Assembly (NCBI GenBank): GCA_017940955.1
Contig: JAGAXP010000125.1
Location: 1-16,504, forward strand
Reading direction: 5' to 3'
DNA length: 16,504 nucleotides
Origin: Oribacterium sp.
GTDB lineage: Bacteria > Bacillota_A > Clostridia > Lachnospirales > Lachnospiraceae
Below, in pieces: positions 1 through 6,343 of this stretch. Under the pieces are notes generated by a model. That model worked only from the letters and a program-made list of their open reading frames with translations, was not told the DNA's origin and searched no databases. Within the stretch, counting starts at the first letter, position 1. The number at the start of each line of letters is the position of its first letter. The translations under genes were made by a program, and so were the position numbers.

Positions 1-96
1 CGTACCCTCTGTTACATAACGGAATATCTTAACCTTCGGGTTAGTATTACCTTGTCGCAAGATACGACCTTCCTGCTGTTCAATGTCAGAGGGGCG
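1..96 (-). pseudogene. SNF2-like helicase fragment of a conjugative element
   Basis: Reading the minus strand from position 96 to the left edge gives an open frame beginning RPSDIEQQEGRILRQGN and ending RYVTEGT. This matches helicase motif VI and the following segment of the large SNF2-like helicase/methylase proteins carried by Tn1549-type conjugative elements. In that family the R of RPSD is normally preceded by a Trp and a histidine-rich LHHLD segment. Here the upstream codons read PMFRRA, which does not match, so the homology stops at about position 96. No start codon with a ribosome binding site precedes the fragment. The rest of the gene may continue beyond the window. I infer that the gene was interrupted here by the mobilization module. 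Confidence 0.75.
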
Positions 97-129
97 TGCT
101 CGCCGAAACATCGGCAAACCGCCCCTCTG
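87..129. repeat. 43-bp imperfect palindrome at the left element junction
   Basis: Arms CAGAGGGGCG (87-96) and CGCCCCTCTG (120-129) are perfect 10-bp inverted copies. Inside them a second inverted repeat, GCCGA (102-106) and TCGGC (111-115), shares the same centre near 108. The left arm is exactly the Arg-Pro-Ser codons of the helicase fragment, and the right arm lies in element DNA just beyond the relaxase stop. It lacks the U-tract of an intrinsic terminator on either strand. It could be a recombinase attachment site with dyad half-sites, or a Rho-independent-like hairpin without a U-tract. The attachment-site reading is an inference. Confidence 0.6.
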
Positions 130-148
130 TATATGGGTTCGTGGGCTT

Positions 149-2008
149 TCATACTTCCTGCCCAGCGATAAATCCTATGAACTTGTAATAGATTTTGACT
201 TCCTGAACCTTCTCGCCATCCACCTCTTTTGCTTCACCGACTGTAATCTTGTCAATCAGCGCATTAAGAAGTGCCGCATCCAATTCCTCAATGCCTGCAT
301 ACTCACGAATGAGTCTGGTAAACTGCTCTGCGTTGTCTGTAGCTTCATCCTCCGCACGCACCACCTCAGACATATCGGCGATCTTCTGCTCAAGCTCTGT
401 CTGCTCCTTTTCATATTTTCGACTCATCATTTCATAGTTCCTGTCACTGATCTTGCCGGAAATATGCTCTTCATAAAGGGCGGCGAAGAGCTTGTCGATT
501 TCAGAAAGCCTTGCCTTACTGGTTCTTAATTCCTTTCCTACTGCCCTGTACTTGCCGACCTTGCTCTGCTCCACCTGTCCCAACAGCTTCTCGATGAATT
601 CCTCATCATCCGCAAGAGCCATAGCCGCATGTCTCTGAATATCTGCCAGTACCGCATCATATAAATCCCTGGCTTCAATCCAATGGCTGGTACATTTGCT
701 CTTACCGAAAGTCTTGTACTGATTGCACATATAACCGTAGTTATCAAGGATATTATGGAACCTTGTCATTTCCGCATGATGCTTCTCCCGATACTCAGTC
801 TGCTTTGCCTTAAAAAAGATCTTCATCCCATCATCATATACAGATTTATATTTGTAATAATCGTCTATCAGTGAAAGGTTTTTCTTGATCCTCTTAAGCT
901 CTGCCTTTTTCCCATCGAGACCATCCTTTGCCTGTTTCAGGATGTCATTTTTCTCGGTTATTATTCTTTCCACATCATCAATGGTGGTCAGATTATTCTG
1001 TTCAATATACACCTGCACCTTTGCGACATACTGAAGATTTCCCTTCTTGGCTTTCTGCGTACCATGCTTATATCCTTCAGCAACTTCATCCCTGTGTTCG
1101 TAATAGGTCATAACCATATTTGAGATTGTCGGGTTCTCAATACGATGAACCCTCTCTCTGGCTTCCTTGATCCACTCGGTAAGATCTTTGAGGGCATTAA
1201 GCAAACGGCGAATATTATCGTTAGTCCTTTTAACCCAACGGTTCCATGACCCTTTATGGGTTAAGATCCCTCGTTTTTCCATGCGGCGAACTGCACTTCC
1301 CTCATGTACCTGCGGAATTTCATCAAGTCCCCGCTCTTCATTTGAGCGATGATCAATACGACAGGTCAGACCTTTTTCGGCAAATTTTTCATTTACGATC
1401 TTCTCCCAGTTTTCCCGCCACATCTCCAGAGTCTTCGGATCGCCCCAGTCTGTTGAAAAGGGATCGTCATATCTTTGTTTTCCATTCTCATCAAGAACCG
1501 GATTCCCGTTCTCATCAAAAACAGGTATGTGCAATCTCTTCGATCCCCATTCATCGTTTTCATTTATGGGACGCATAGTACAAAGTCCGTGGGCATGTAT
1601 ATTCCTCTCTTCGCCCTCCTCTCTCGGTGGATCATGGATGGCAAGATCACATATCATTCCCCGTGATATGAAATTTTCCTTAACGAATCTCTCAGCAATT
1701 TCAATGTTCTCCTCCATGGTCAGCTCGTTCTGTAAAGCAAAATCGAAACTGTAAGCAAGCTGTGCATCCTTACGCTTCTCGTTTTTTTCGACTTCATACC
1801 AGAGCGTTTCCCGATCAGCCAGCCGTTTTGGAGCATGATCCGGTAAAAAGATCTGCGACATGACCACTCCTTGTTTTCTTGTATAGTCCTGAACCTCGCC
1901 ATAATATCTGTCGTAAAGTTTTTCCCCGGAGCGATATGCAGCCGCAGCAATCGCTGTATGTCCTTCGCTTCGTTTAACGTGATCCAGGCTGAAATGGTAT
2001 AATGCCAT
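149..2008 (-). CDS. MobA/MobL-type (MobQ) relaxase with DUF4368-like C-terminal tail
   Basis: This 619-residue protein is predicted to nick oriT and lead DNA transfer using a conjugation machine supplied by another element. The N-terminus has the MobQ signature: the AAAAYRSG segment puts the likely catalytic Tyr at residue 25, and the HUH metal site is NIHAH (His138 and His140), with His125 nearby. A family-typical DHRSNEERGLDEIPQVHEG segment follows. Residues of about 260-490 are charged and helical. Residues of about 495-619 (from KELRTSKARLSEIDKLF through LIDKITVGEA to IYYKFIGFI) resemble the DUF4368 tail of TnpX-type large serine recombinases, not a usual relaxase tail. The start overlaps the upstream DUF3847 stop as TGATG, so the two are translationally coupled. 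The stop lies about 50 bases from the helicase junction. I am sure of the relaxase part and fairly sure of the tail resemblance. Confidence 0.92.
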   Translation of the reverse strand: MALYHFSLDHVKRSEGHTAIAAAAYRSGEKLYDRYYGEVQDYTRKQGVVMSQIFLPDHAPKRLADRETLWYEVEKNEKRKDAQLAYSFDFALQNELTMEENIEIAERFVKENFISRGMICDLAIHDPPREEGEERNIHAHGLCTMRPINENDEWGSKRLHIPVFDENGNPVLDENGKQRYDDPFSTDWGDPKTLEMWRENWEKIVNEKFAEKGLTCRIDHRSNEERGLDEIPQVHEGSAVRRMEKRGILTHKGSWNRWVKRTNDNIRRLLNALKDLTEWIKEARERVHRIENPTISNMVMTYYEHRDEVAEGYKHGTQKAKKGNLQYVAKVQVYIEQNNLTTIDDVERIITEKNDILKQAKDGLDGKKAELKRIKKNLSLIDDYYKYKSVYDDGMKIFFKAKQTEYREKHHAEMTRFHNILDNYGYMCNQYKTFGKSKCTSHWIEARDLYDAVLADIQRHAAMALADDEEFIEKLLGQVEQSKVGKYRAVGKELRTSKARLSEIDKLFAALYEEHISGKISDRNYEMMSRKYEKEQTELEQKIADMSEVVRAEDEATDNAEQFTRLIREYAGIEELDAALLNALIDKITVGEAKEVDGEKVQEVKIYYKFIGFIAGQEV

Positions 2009-2331
2009 CAGTTACTCCCCTCCCTTCTTTTCATGATTCTTGATATCTCCGTTCTGAGTTTGATCCTGACCTCGGGCACCAAAATCGTCATCTCCACCAG
2101 CTTGAAAAATTCTTCCTCAGTCATATCCTTTGTCTCAGGATAAAAATGCTCTACAGTTCCACCCTTATCACACAGGCGATGAGTCCTTGCCCTATACTCG
2201 GGACTGTTTCTGCTTTTTTGAAACGCCGCTCTCATCTTCTCTCGTGTGAGCCTGTGCTTTAATTGCTCCTCCTCTAACTCCTTTTCTTGAATCTCTCCGT
2301 TAATTTTGCTTATTTCCTTTTCTGCATCCAT
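2008..2331 (-). CDS. DUF3847 family protein, mobilization operon
   Basis: This 107-residue protein has an N-terminal charged coiled-coil stretch (KEISKINGEIQEKELEEEQ). It then carries the RARTHRLCDKGGTVEHF motif and an acidic TEEEFFKLVEM helix, which mark the DUF3847 family. In Firmicutes this family commonly sits directly upstream of MobA/MobL relaxases. Its biochemical role is unknown, and an accessory role at oriT or in control of the mob operon is an inference from position. A good AAAGGAG site lies six bases before the ATG. The stop codon shares one base with the relaxase ATG. The start region overlaps the first of four TGTGAT repeats. Confidence 0.85.
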   Translation of the reverse strand: MDAEKEISKINGEIQEKELEEEQLKHRLTREKMRAAFQKSRNSPEYRARTHRLCDKGGTVEHFYPETKDMTEEEFFKLVEMTILVPEVRIKLRTEISRIMKRREGSN

Positions 2332-2384
2332 GTGATACTCCTTTCGATTTCTGTGATATTAAATGTGATTCCCGTTCATGTGAT
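2330..2384. repeat. Four TGTGAT repeats upstream of the mob operon
   Basis: TGTGAT on the plus strand (ATCACA on the minus) occurs at 2331, 2352, 2364 and 2379, three of the four preceded by A. The set covers the leader and start codon of the DUF3847 gene. Such iteration just before a mob operon fits an operator or accessory-protein binding site. No strong promoter is clear in the same stretch. Confidence 0.45.
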
Positions 2385-2458
2385 TACAAGATTGGGAAAG
2401 TTACGGCTTCGGCCATACACACCTAAAACGAATATCCGGTCGAAGCATGATGGGGATA

Positions 2459-2540
2459 GCTGCCGAAGGCAGCGAAAGGGGGATACCCCTTTTCCGGTGC
2501 AAAGCACCGCAGCATACCATTGTTCGGACAATGTGTATGC
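2459..2540. repeat. Run of four short perfect hairpins beside oriT
   Basis: Four hairpins follow one another almost without spacing. GCTGCC/GGCAGC lies at 2459-2473 with a 3-base loop. AAAGGGG/CCCCTTT lies at 2475-2492 with a 4-base loop. CGGTGC/GCACCG lies at 2495-2509 with an AAA loop. GCATAC-CATTGT/ACAATG-GTATGC lies at 2512-2540 with a TCGG loop and one bulged base. The minus-strand frame open through here (2401-2745) is a by-product of the repeats and is not a credible gene. Confidence 0.75.
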
Positions 2541-2554
2541 CAGCCCTCTGCAAG

Positions 2555-2602
2555 AGCGCGCTTGCGTTCACCCACCCGGGTGAACGTAGAAGTGCGCTAT
2601 TG
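2555..2602 (+). other. oriT: Probable origin of transfer (oriT) with MobQ-like nic core
   Basis: A 9-bp perfect inverted repeat, CGTTCACCC (2565-2573) and GGGTGAACG (2578-2586), has a 4-base loop. It is followed after three bases by AAGTGCGC (2590-2597). RSF1010/R1162-type oriTs have the same layout: an inverted repeat, then a GTAAGTGCGCCCT nic region. An outer arm, AGCGCGCTT (2555-2563), also pairs with AAGTGCGCT (2590-2598) with one G-T wobble, giving a long hairpin. The site lies upstream of the relaxase operon, where MobQ oriTs usually sit. The exact nick position is not shown by the sequence. Confidence 0.7.
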
Positions 2603-2658
2603 TCCTTGACAATAGATGGGTAATACCCATTGGGTATCTCGCCGATTTCACCCATCGG
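2597..2658. repeat. Three further hairpins flanking the nic core, two mutually exclusive folds
   Basis: CTATTGTC/GACAATAG (2597-2615) is a perfect 8-bp stem that begins inside the nic core. ATGGGT/ACCCAT (2616-2630) competes with ATACCC/GGGTAT (2623-2637), since both use the same ACCC bases. CCGAT/ATCGG (2642-2658) closes the array, and its ACCCATC can also pair with GATGGGT at 2615-2621. Alternative folds are therefore possible in single-stranded DNA or RNA. Confidence 0.7.
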
Positions 2659-2707
2659 AACCGCTTTAAGATATCCGTAACACAGAGTTTTCAAGCGATT
2701 TACAGAT

Positions 2708-2754
2708 AAAAAAAGAGCAGGTACAACCCGATTCACTCGGCTCATATCTGCTCT
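2708..2754 (-). terminator. Intrinsic terminator of the excisionase-like gene
   Basis: On the minus strand, AGAGCAG and CTGCTCT (2748-2754 and 2714-2720) form a stem. Further pairing inside includes CCGA/TCGG around a GTGAA loop. The stem is followed by a run of seven T residues (complement of 2708-2714). It lies about 65 bases after the stop of the gene ending at 2820 and would separate that transcript from the oriT region. Confidence 0.8.
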
Positions 2755-2819
2755 ATCGCTGTATTGATCATCACAATATCCTCCATGCTGTGGGATATGT
2801 TCTGCCTGCCATGGCTTAA

Positions 2820-3026
2820 TTACGCTCTCTCATTTGCCATCCACTTAAACAATGCTTCTTTGCTGATCTTGATCCTGTTACCGCTTCTGAATGCCGGGAA
2901 GCCTTCCTCATGCACAAGCTGGTATGCTGTTGTCCGGGATATACCCAGGACTTTTTGCATTTCCTTCATATCCAGCACGAGAGGAAGATCGTCATAATTT
3001 GTCGGTCTGTTATCTTCCACCGTCAC
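2820..3026 (-). CDS. Excisionase-like small HTH DNA-binding protein
   Basis: This 66-68 residue protein has the MerR/AlpA-like HTH_17 pattern: LVLDMKEMQKVLGISRTTAYQLV is the helix-turn-helix, followed by FPAFRSGNRIKISKEALFKWM as the wing and final helix. Proteins like this are usually recombination directionality factors (excisionases) or small regulators in Clostridial elements. Two GTG starts are possible. GGAGG lies only three bases before the first (3026) but nine before the second (3020), so the second is more likely. A terminator follows downstream. No integrase gene accompanies it in the window, so an excision role is inferred from the family only. Confidence 0.85.
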   Translation of the reverse strand: MTVEDNRPTNYDDLPLVLDMKEMQKVLGISRTTAYQLVHEEGFPAFRSGNRIKISKEALFKWMANERA

Positions 3027-3429
3027 TGCCCTCCTTTCCTCAAAGTTTCCTGTTCCTTCCTGCGGTCAGCCCCTGGTTTGGCTCGCATCGGTTTTTCACC
3101 GTCCCATGGACACCCGGTATGACGGGCGAAGTATCATTATCATAAAGCGGCGTCCTCGCATTTCGGTTTTACCATTCCGACATCAGCAACGATATTTATC
3201 GCTCCCCACCTTAGTCCGGAAAATCGCAGGCTGGATTCCTCGCATTGACCATATCGGGTACATTTTTCTGTTATCACGTATGGCAGGTGGCTCATGGCGT
3301 ATCTGCATTTTTGCTCGACCGCTTCTTACGTCCCGCAGGATCTGCTATTCAATTTTCAATGTTCTAAAATGACATTTGCGATATTTGTTCTTCGCATTAC
3401 CATTTTCGCCCATTATATCGACATTTTGC
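3027..3429. other. About 400 bases without a convincing gene
   Basis: The stretch between the divergent HTH and DUF6076 genes holds several short open frames on the plus strand, the longest at 3106-3372. None has a ribosome binding site or a recognisable protein pattern. A small inverted pair, CCCG/CGGG, occurs near 3113-3126. With divergent genes on both sides it probably holds their promoters and perhaps a structured leader. I see nothing more definite. Confidence 0.5.
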
Positions 3430-3458
3430 TTGTACAATCAAGCATTTTGATGTATCCT
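3427..3458 (+). promoter_or_regulatory. Candidate promoter with overlapping dyad for the DUF6076 gene
   Basis: TTGTAC (3430-3435), a 17-base spacer and TATCCT (3453-3458) form a plausible sigma-A promoter about 50 bases before the start codon. A 6-bp dyad, TGCTTG/CAAGCA (3427-3444), covers the -35 box and could be an operator. A weaker alternative is TTGATG (3447) with TAGTAT (3471) at 18-base spacing. Confidence 0.4.
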
Positions 3459-3510
3459 GTGTGTAATTGATAGTATGTTTTTCAGAATTACCATAACAAT
3501 ATGGAGTGAT

Positions 3511-4527
3511 ATGACCATGAAATATACCTTTAACAGGCATGATCCGATACCGGATAGCATAGTTTTCGTGCTGATTTTGGATATGAAGCGAAAAAAAGAA
3601 AGAATTCTGATCGGAAGTGAAAATTATATAGAGCTTCGACTCCGAGGTTCTGAGGATGATAACATTTTTTACGACAGGACGGCTCCGCTCGGAAGTCTCC
3701 TTATGAATTTTCATCAGGACACTGACCGTGCATGGAACGAATTTGGCTTCATGCCTTTCTGGGATGCCCTGCACTCGACCAAGTGGAAACAACCGTATCT
3801 GGAGAAGAAGGGATTTGATTTTTTAAGATCACGATTTGAAAATGGATATCCACTGGATATCTATGCTGCCCTGAGGATATCCGAAGGATATCTAAAAGCA
3901 AGGCTCCCCAGAGACCGAAATCGTGCAGCAGATATCTTTAATTTGGAAATGTCTGAAATAAAGGACGGACTGATGGACTGGACGGACGAGAGAATTAAAA
4001 CTCCGAAGAAGTTCTATGAAGACAGCAGCCTGTCAAAAAAAGCCTTCAAGATAGACCTGTGGTATCCTACCGGCACCCCGGAACCGGAATGTATCATAGC
4101 ACATGATTCCATTCTGCCGATAATCAATTTTTATCACAGCCGCCTGCTATCTGCCGGGCTTAATATCCGAAAATGTAAAGTCTGCGGAAAGCATTTCCTG
4201 GCAAAAAGCTTAAAATACGAACTGTGCAGCGAAAAATGCCGCAAAGAGCAGGGAAAGATTAAGAAGCGGGAATTTGATGCCCGGGCAGTTGAGAATAACT
4301 ATGACCGGACATATAAAAACGAATGTCAGCATTGGCGTAACATCATCCATAAGGCAGAAAAATCCGCAGATACCTCTTCGGAACACCTCTCAAAAATGAA
4401 ATCTGCCTTTGAGGATTTCAAGACCGAGGCTCTGAAAAGAAAAACCTCCGTTAAGAACGGGCAGTCTTCCCAGAAAGAATTTGAGGACTGGATTCTCGTC
4501 CAGTCCTCAAGGCTATATGAAATATGA
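3511..4527 (+). CDS. DUF6076 family protein with C-terminal zinc finger
   Basis: This 338-residue protein has unknown function. The N-terminal two thirds shows no motif I can name. A Cys4 knuckle follows at about residues 222-243, made of CKVCGKHF and CSEKCRKEQ. Behind it comes a basic, helical segment, KKREFDARAVENNYDR, with Trp and His residues, ending in charged helices. This Cys4-plus-helix arrangement is typical of DUF6076 proteins often found in Clostridial mobile elements, and nucleic-acid binding is a reasonable inference. The frame is open from an ATG at 3475, but that codon has no ribosome binding site. GGAG at 3503-3506 supports ATG 3511 or ATG 3517. It is the only confident plus-strand gene and faces the long minus-strand operon. 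Confidence 0.8.
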   Translation: MTMKYTFNRHDPIPDSIVFVLILDMKRKKERILIGSENYIELRLRGSEDDNIFYDRTAPLGSLLMNFHQDTDRAWNEFGFMPFWDALHSTKWKQPYLEKKGFDFLRSRFENGYPLDIYAALRISEGYLKARLPRDRNRAADIFNLEMSEIKDGLMDWTDERIKTPKKFYEDSSLSKKAFKIDLWYPTGTPEPECIIAHDSILPIINFYHSRLLSAGLNIRKCKVCGKHFLAKSLKYELCSEKCRKEQGKIKKREFDARAVENNYDRTYKNECQHWRNIIHKAEKSADTSSEHLSKMKSAFEDFKTEALKRKTSVKNGQSSQKEFEDWILVQSSRLYEI

Positions 4528-4536
4528 ATCTTCTCA

Positions 4537-4615
4537 TTGGGTAAATCGGATAGACGATTGGGTAGTTTGGGTAGCCGAACAACTACCCAATCGCTACCCA
4601 TTCACAATCCGATTT
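4537..4615. repeat. Nested inverted repeats built from TTGGGTA units between converging genes
   Basis: A 13-bp perfect inverted repeat, CGATTGGGTAGTT (4555-4567) and AACTACCCAATCG (4581-4593), sits inside an outer 9-bp pair, AAATCGGAT (4543-4551) and ATCCGATTT (4607-4615). The unit TTGGGTA occurs three times forward (4537, 4558, 4567). Its complement occurs twice (4583, 4594), so TGGGTAG at 4568 can alternatively pair with CTACCCA at 4594. The position between converging genes suits a bidirectional terminator, but no long T-run follows either side. A recombination or attachment site is the alternative. Confidence 0.7.
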
Positions 4616-4630
4616 GCGATCCGATAATCT

Positions 4631-4837
4631 CTACAGCGGATTATCCTTTGCATACGCCACTGCTGCGGCTTGAAACTCATCAGAGCTTATATTGTCGAAG
4701 TATTTCTGACGCCACTTTGTATAATCAGACTTCTCTCTTAATATGACAGATATAAAATGCTCCGTTTCAACTGTCCCGAGCTTTTCAAGCAAACAGTTCA
4801 TACCCAAATCCATAATTTCAGCCGTACTTGTCATCAT
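4631..4837 (-). CDS. Small partner protein of the PIN-domain gene (antitoxin candidate)
   Basis: This 68-residue acidic protein (LGTVETEHFISVILREKSDYTKWRQ, then DEFQAAAVAYAKDNPL) has no domain I can name. Its start ATG overlaps the PIN gene stop as ATGA, and GGAGG lies seven bases before it, so the two are co-translated. Small acidic proteins coupled to PIN-domain genes are usually antitoxins, but those most often precede the toxin, whereas this one follows. It is the last gene of the operon. Antitoxin function is inferred from context, not from a visible DNA-binding domain. Confidence 0.75.
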   Translation of the reverse strand: MMTSTAEIMDLGMNCLLEKLGTVETEHFISVILREKSDYTKWRQKYFDNISSDEFQAAAVAYAKDNPL

Positions 4838-5277
4838 TTCTGCACCTCCATTTCTCTGATAAACTCAGTGGAATCGACAACTTTTATCTTATCAGATTTA
4901 TACTTTAATAACCGATCATCCGTTGTAATCATATAATCGCATCCTGACAGGATTGCACATGCAGTATGATATGCATCTGCCGTTTTCACCCCGGTAGCAA
5001 TAATCTCATCTGCGATTGCCTTAACCTCATCAGCCCTGTCCACATCAATATATTCTACCCGGTTTTCCTTTACGAATGTCCCGATGGAATTTTTCTTACT
5101 CTCATTTGGATTTCTGCTGTTCTCGCATGCCAATACATATGACGACACAAGGTCAAGTTCTCTGTCTTTTATCATCCTTTGTATTTGCAACTTAGCCTGC
5201 GTTTCAAGCGAAATTCTCAGTTGTGATTGATCGTCATACGGACGATTGTAGCTGCAATTATCAAGATATATTCTCAC
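4834..5277 (-). CDS. PIN-domain ribonuclease-like protein
   Basis: This 147-residue protein has the PIN acidic set: Asp6 in MRIYLDNCSYNRP, Glu52 in LACENS, Asp101 in KTADAYHTA and Asp120/121 in MITTDDRLLK. Intact acids suggest an active Mg-dependent RNase. The start is GTG at 5277, since AGGAGG lies nine bases before it. The gene begins 22 bases after the metallo-beta-lactamase-fold gene and overlaps the following 68-residue gene by four bases. PIN proteins in such pairs act as toxins in toxin-antitoxin modules. Whether it serves as a toxin or as an effector of the whole operon is open. Confidence 0.88.
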   Translation of the reverse strand: MRIYLDNCSYNRPYDDQSQLRISLETQAKLQIQRMIKDRELDLVSSYVLACENSRNPNESKKNSIGTFVKENRVEYIDVDRADEVKAIADEIIATGVKTADAYHTACAILSGCDYMITTDDRLLKYKSDKIKVVDSTEFIREMEVQK

Positions 5278-5299
5278 CGCTTTATACCTCCTCTTTATT

Positions 5300-6331
5300 T
5301 CATTTTTCAGTTATAAAAGTAACATTATCTCCGTCACTTATACATGTAATCTCTCCATTGATATCTGTTCGATAAACAATCGCACCGGATTCCTGAATCT
5401 TTTGTAAGGTAACTTCATGCGGATGATCATATTGGTTTCCCTTGCCTACCGAAATCACACAGTACTGAGGTTTTACTGCTGTAAGGAATGCTTGCGATGT
5501 TGATGTTTGGCTTCCGTGATGCCCCACTCTCAACACTGTGCTACTAAGTTCATATCCAGCATCCAATATCGTTACCTCCTCAGCCTCCTCAGCATCTCCT
5601 GTAATGGTAAACGACGTATTTCCGTAATCAATGTGCAATACAATTGAAGAATTGTTTATATTATCCTCTGCCAAATGCATATCTATTGGAGCAAGTACTA
5701 TTACATTTGCGCTTCCCAGCGTAAATTGTTCACCCGCTTTGGGAACTGTAATTTCTTTTTCCTGTTGGCTTAAGTATTTAATGAAACTATTAAAGGCACG
5801 CGAGTCATATTCAGTAACTGGTGCATACGCTATGCCCACCTTTGCAAAATTTAGTGCCCCCGCCAATCCGCCAACGTGATCTTCATGGGCATGTGTACAA
5901 ACAATATAATCAAGATAGTCTATTCCGTGCCGCTCCATATACGAATACAAAAACTGTGAATCTGATGGTTTTCCACCATCAATCAACATTCTGTGTCCAT
6001 CACATTCCACAAGCGTTGAGTCAGCCTCTCCAACATCAAAAAAATGAATCTCAAAAAATGATTCAGCCGGAGAATCACTCTTCTCATCTATTTCTTCCCA
6101 CTTCTCAGCCTCTACAAGATCTCCAGTCTCGTAGGTTTCTCTAATATCATCGTACTCTTCATCTCCTATCGTCTCCGGAACAACAGATGATCTCTCGCCA
6201 ACCTCCGATGTTCGGATTTCATTTTTGCTTTGCATATATCTTTGGAAGTTGTAAAGTCCGTATGCAAGTTGTGCAAGCAAAAATACAAATACAATAAGAG
6301 AAACCAGTATTCTAACGGCCTTCTTTTTCAT
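5300..6331 (-). CDS. Membrane-anchored ComEC-like metallo-beta-lactamase-fold hydrolase
   Basis: This 343-residue protein begins with a signal anchor (residues 5-27) and an acidic linker to about residue 90. A full metallo-beta-lactamase domain of the ComEC C-terminal type follows. Its signatures are HFFDVGEADS (about 97-105), the metal motif HAHEDH (147-152), TGDAEE (244-249), GHHGSQTSTS (270-279) and HPHEV (303-307). In ComEC this domain is a surface DNA-degrading module beside the DNA channel; here it stands alone, without the ten-helix channel domain. Extracytoplasmic action on nucleic acid or another phosphodiester is an inference. It starts 12 bases after the preceding gene with only a weak ribosome binding site, suggesting translational coupling. 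Confidence 0.9.
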   Translation of the reverse strand: MKKKAVRILVSLIVFVFLLAQLAYGLYNFQRYMQSKNEIRTSEVGERSSVVPETIGDEEYDDIRETYETGDLVEAEKWEEIDEKSDSPAESFFEIHFFDVGEADSTLVECDGHRMLIDGGKPSDSQFLYSYMERHGIDYLDYIVCTHAHEDHVGGLAGALNFAKVGIAYAPVTEYDSRAFNSFIKYLSQQEKEITVPKAGEQFTLGSANVIVLAPIDMHLAEDNINNSSIVLHIDYGNTSFTITGDAEEAEEVTILDAGYELSSTVLRVGHHGSQTSTSQAFLTAVKPQYCVISVGKGNQYDHPHEVTLQKIQESGAIVYRTDINGEITCISDGDNVTFITEK

Positions 6332-6343
6332 AAAATTATTACA

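Noticed and set aside
2401..2745. Minus-strand open frame of 114 codons across the oriT region
   Set aside because: It runs through hairpins and the terminator of the HTH gene, has no ribosome binding site and no protein-like pattern.
3106..3372. Plus-strand frame of 88 codons between the HTH and DUF6076 genes
   Set aside because: It has no ribosome binding site, unusual Arg/Ile-rich composition and no recognisable family. It is kept only as part of the unexplained intergenic region.
3397..3792. Minus-strand frame of 131 codons overlapping the DUF6076 gene start
   Set aside because: It lies opposite the DUF6076 gene, has no recognisable domain and covers the candidate promoter.
5300..6331. 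Full competence protein ComEC
   Set aside because: Only the hydrolase domain with one membrane anchor is present. The multi-helix channel domain is absent.
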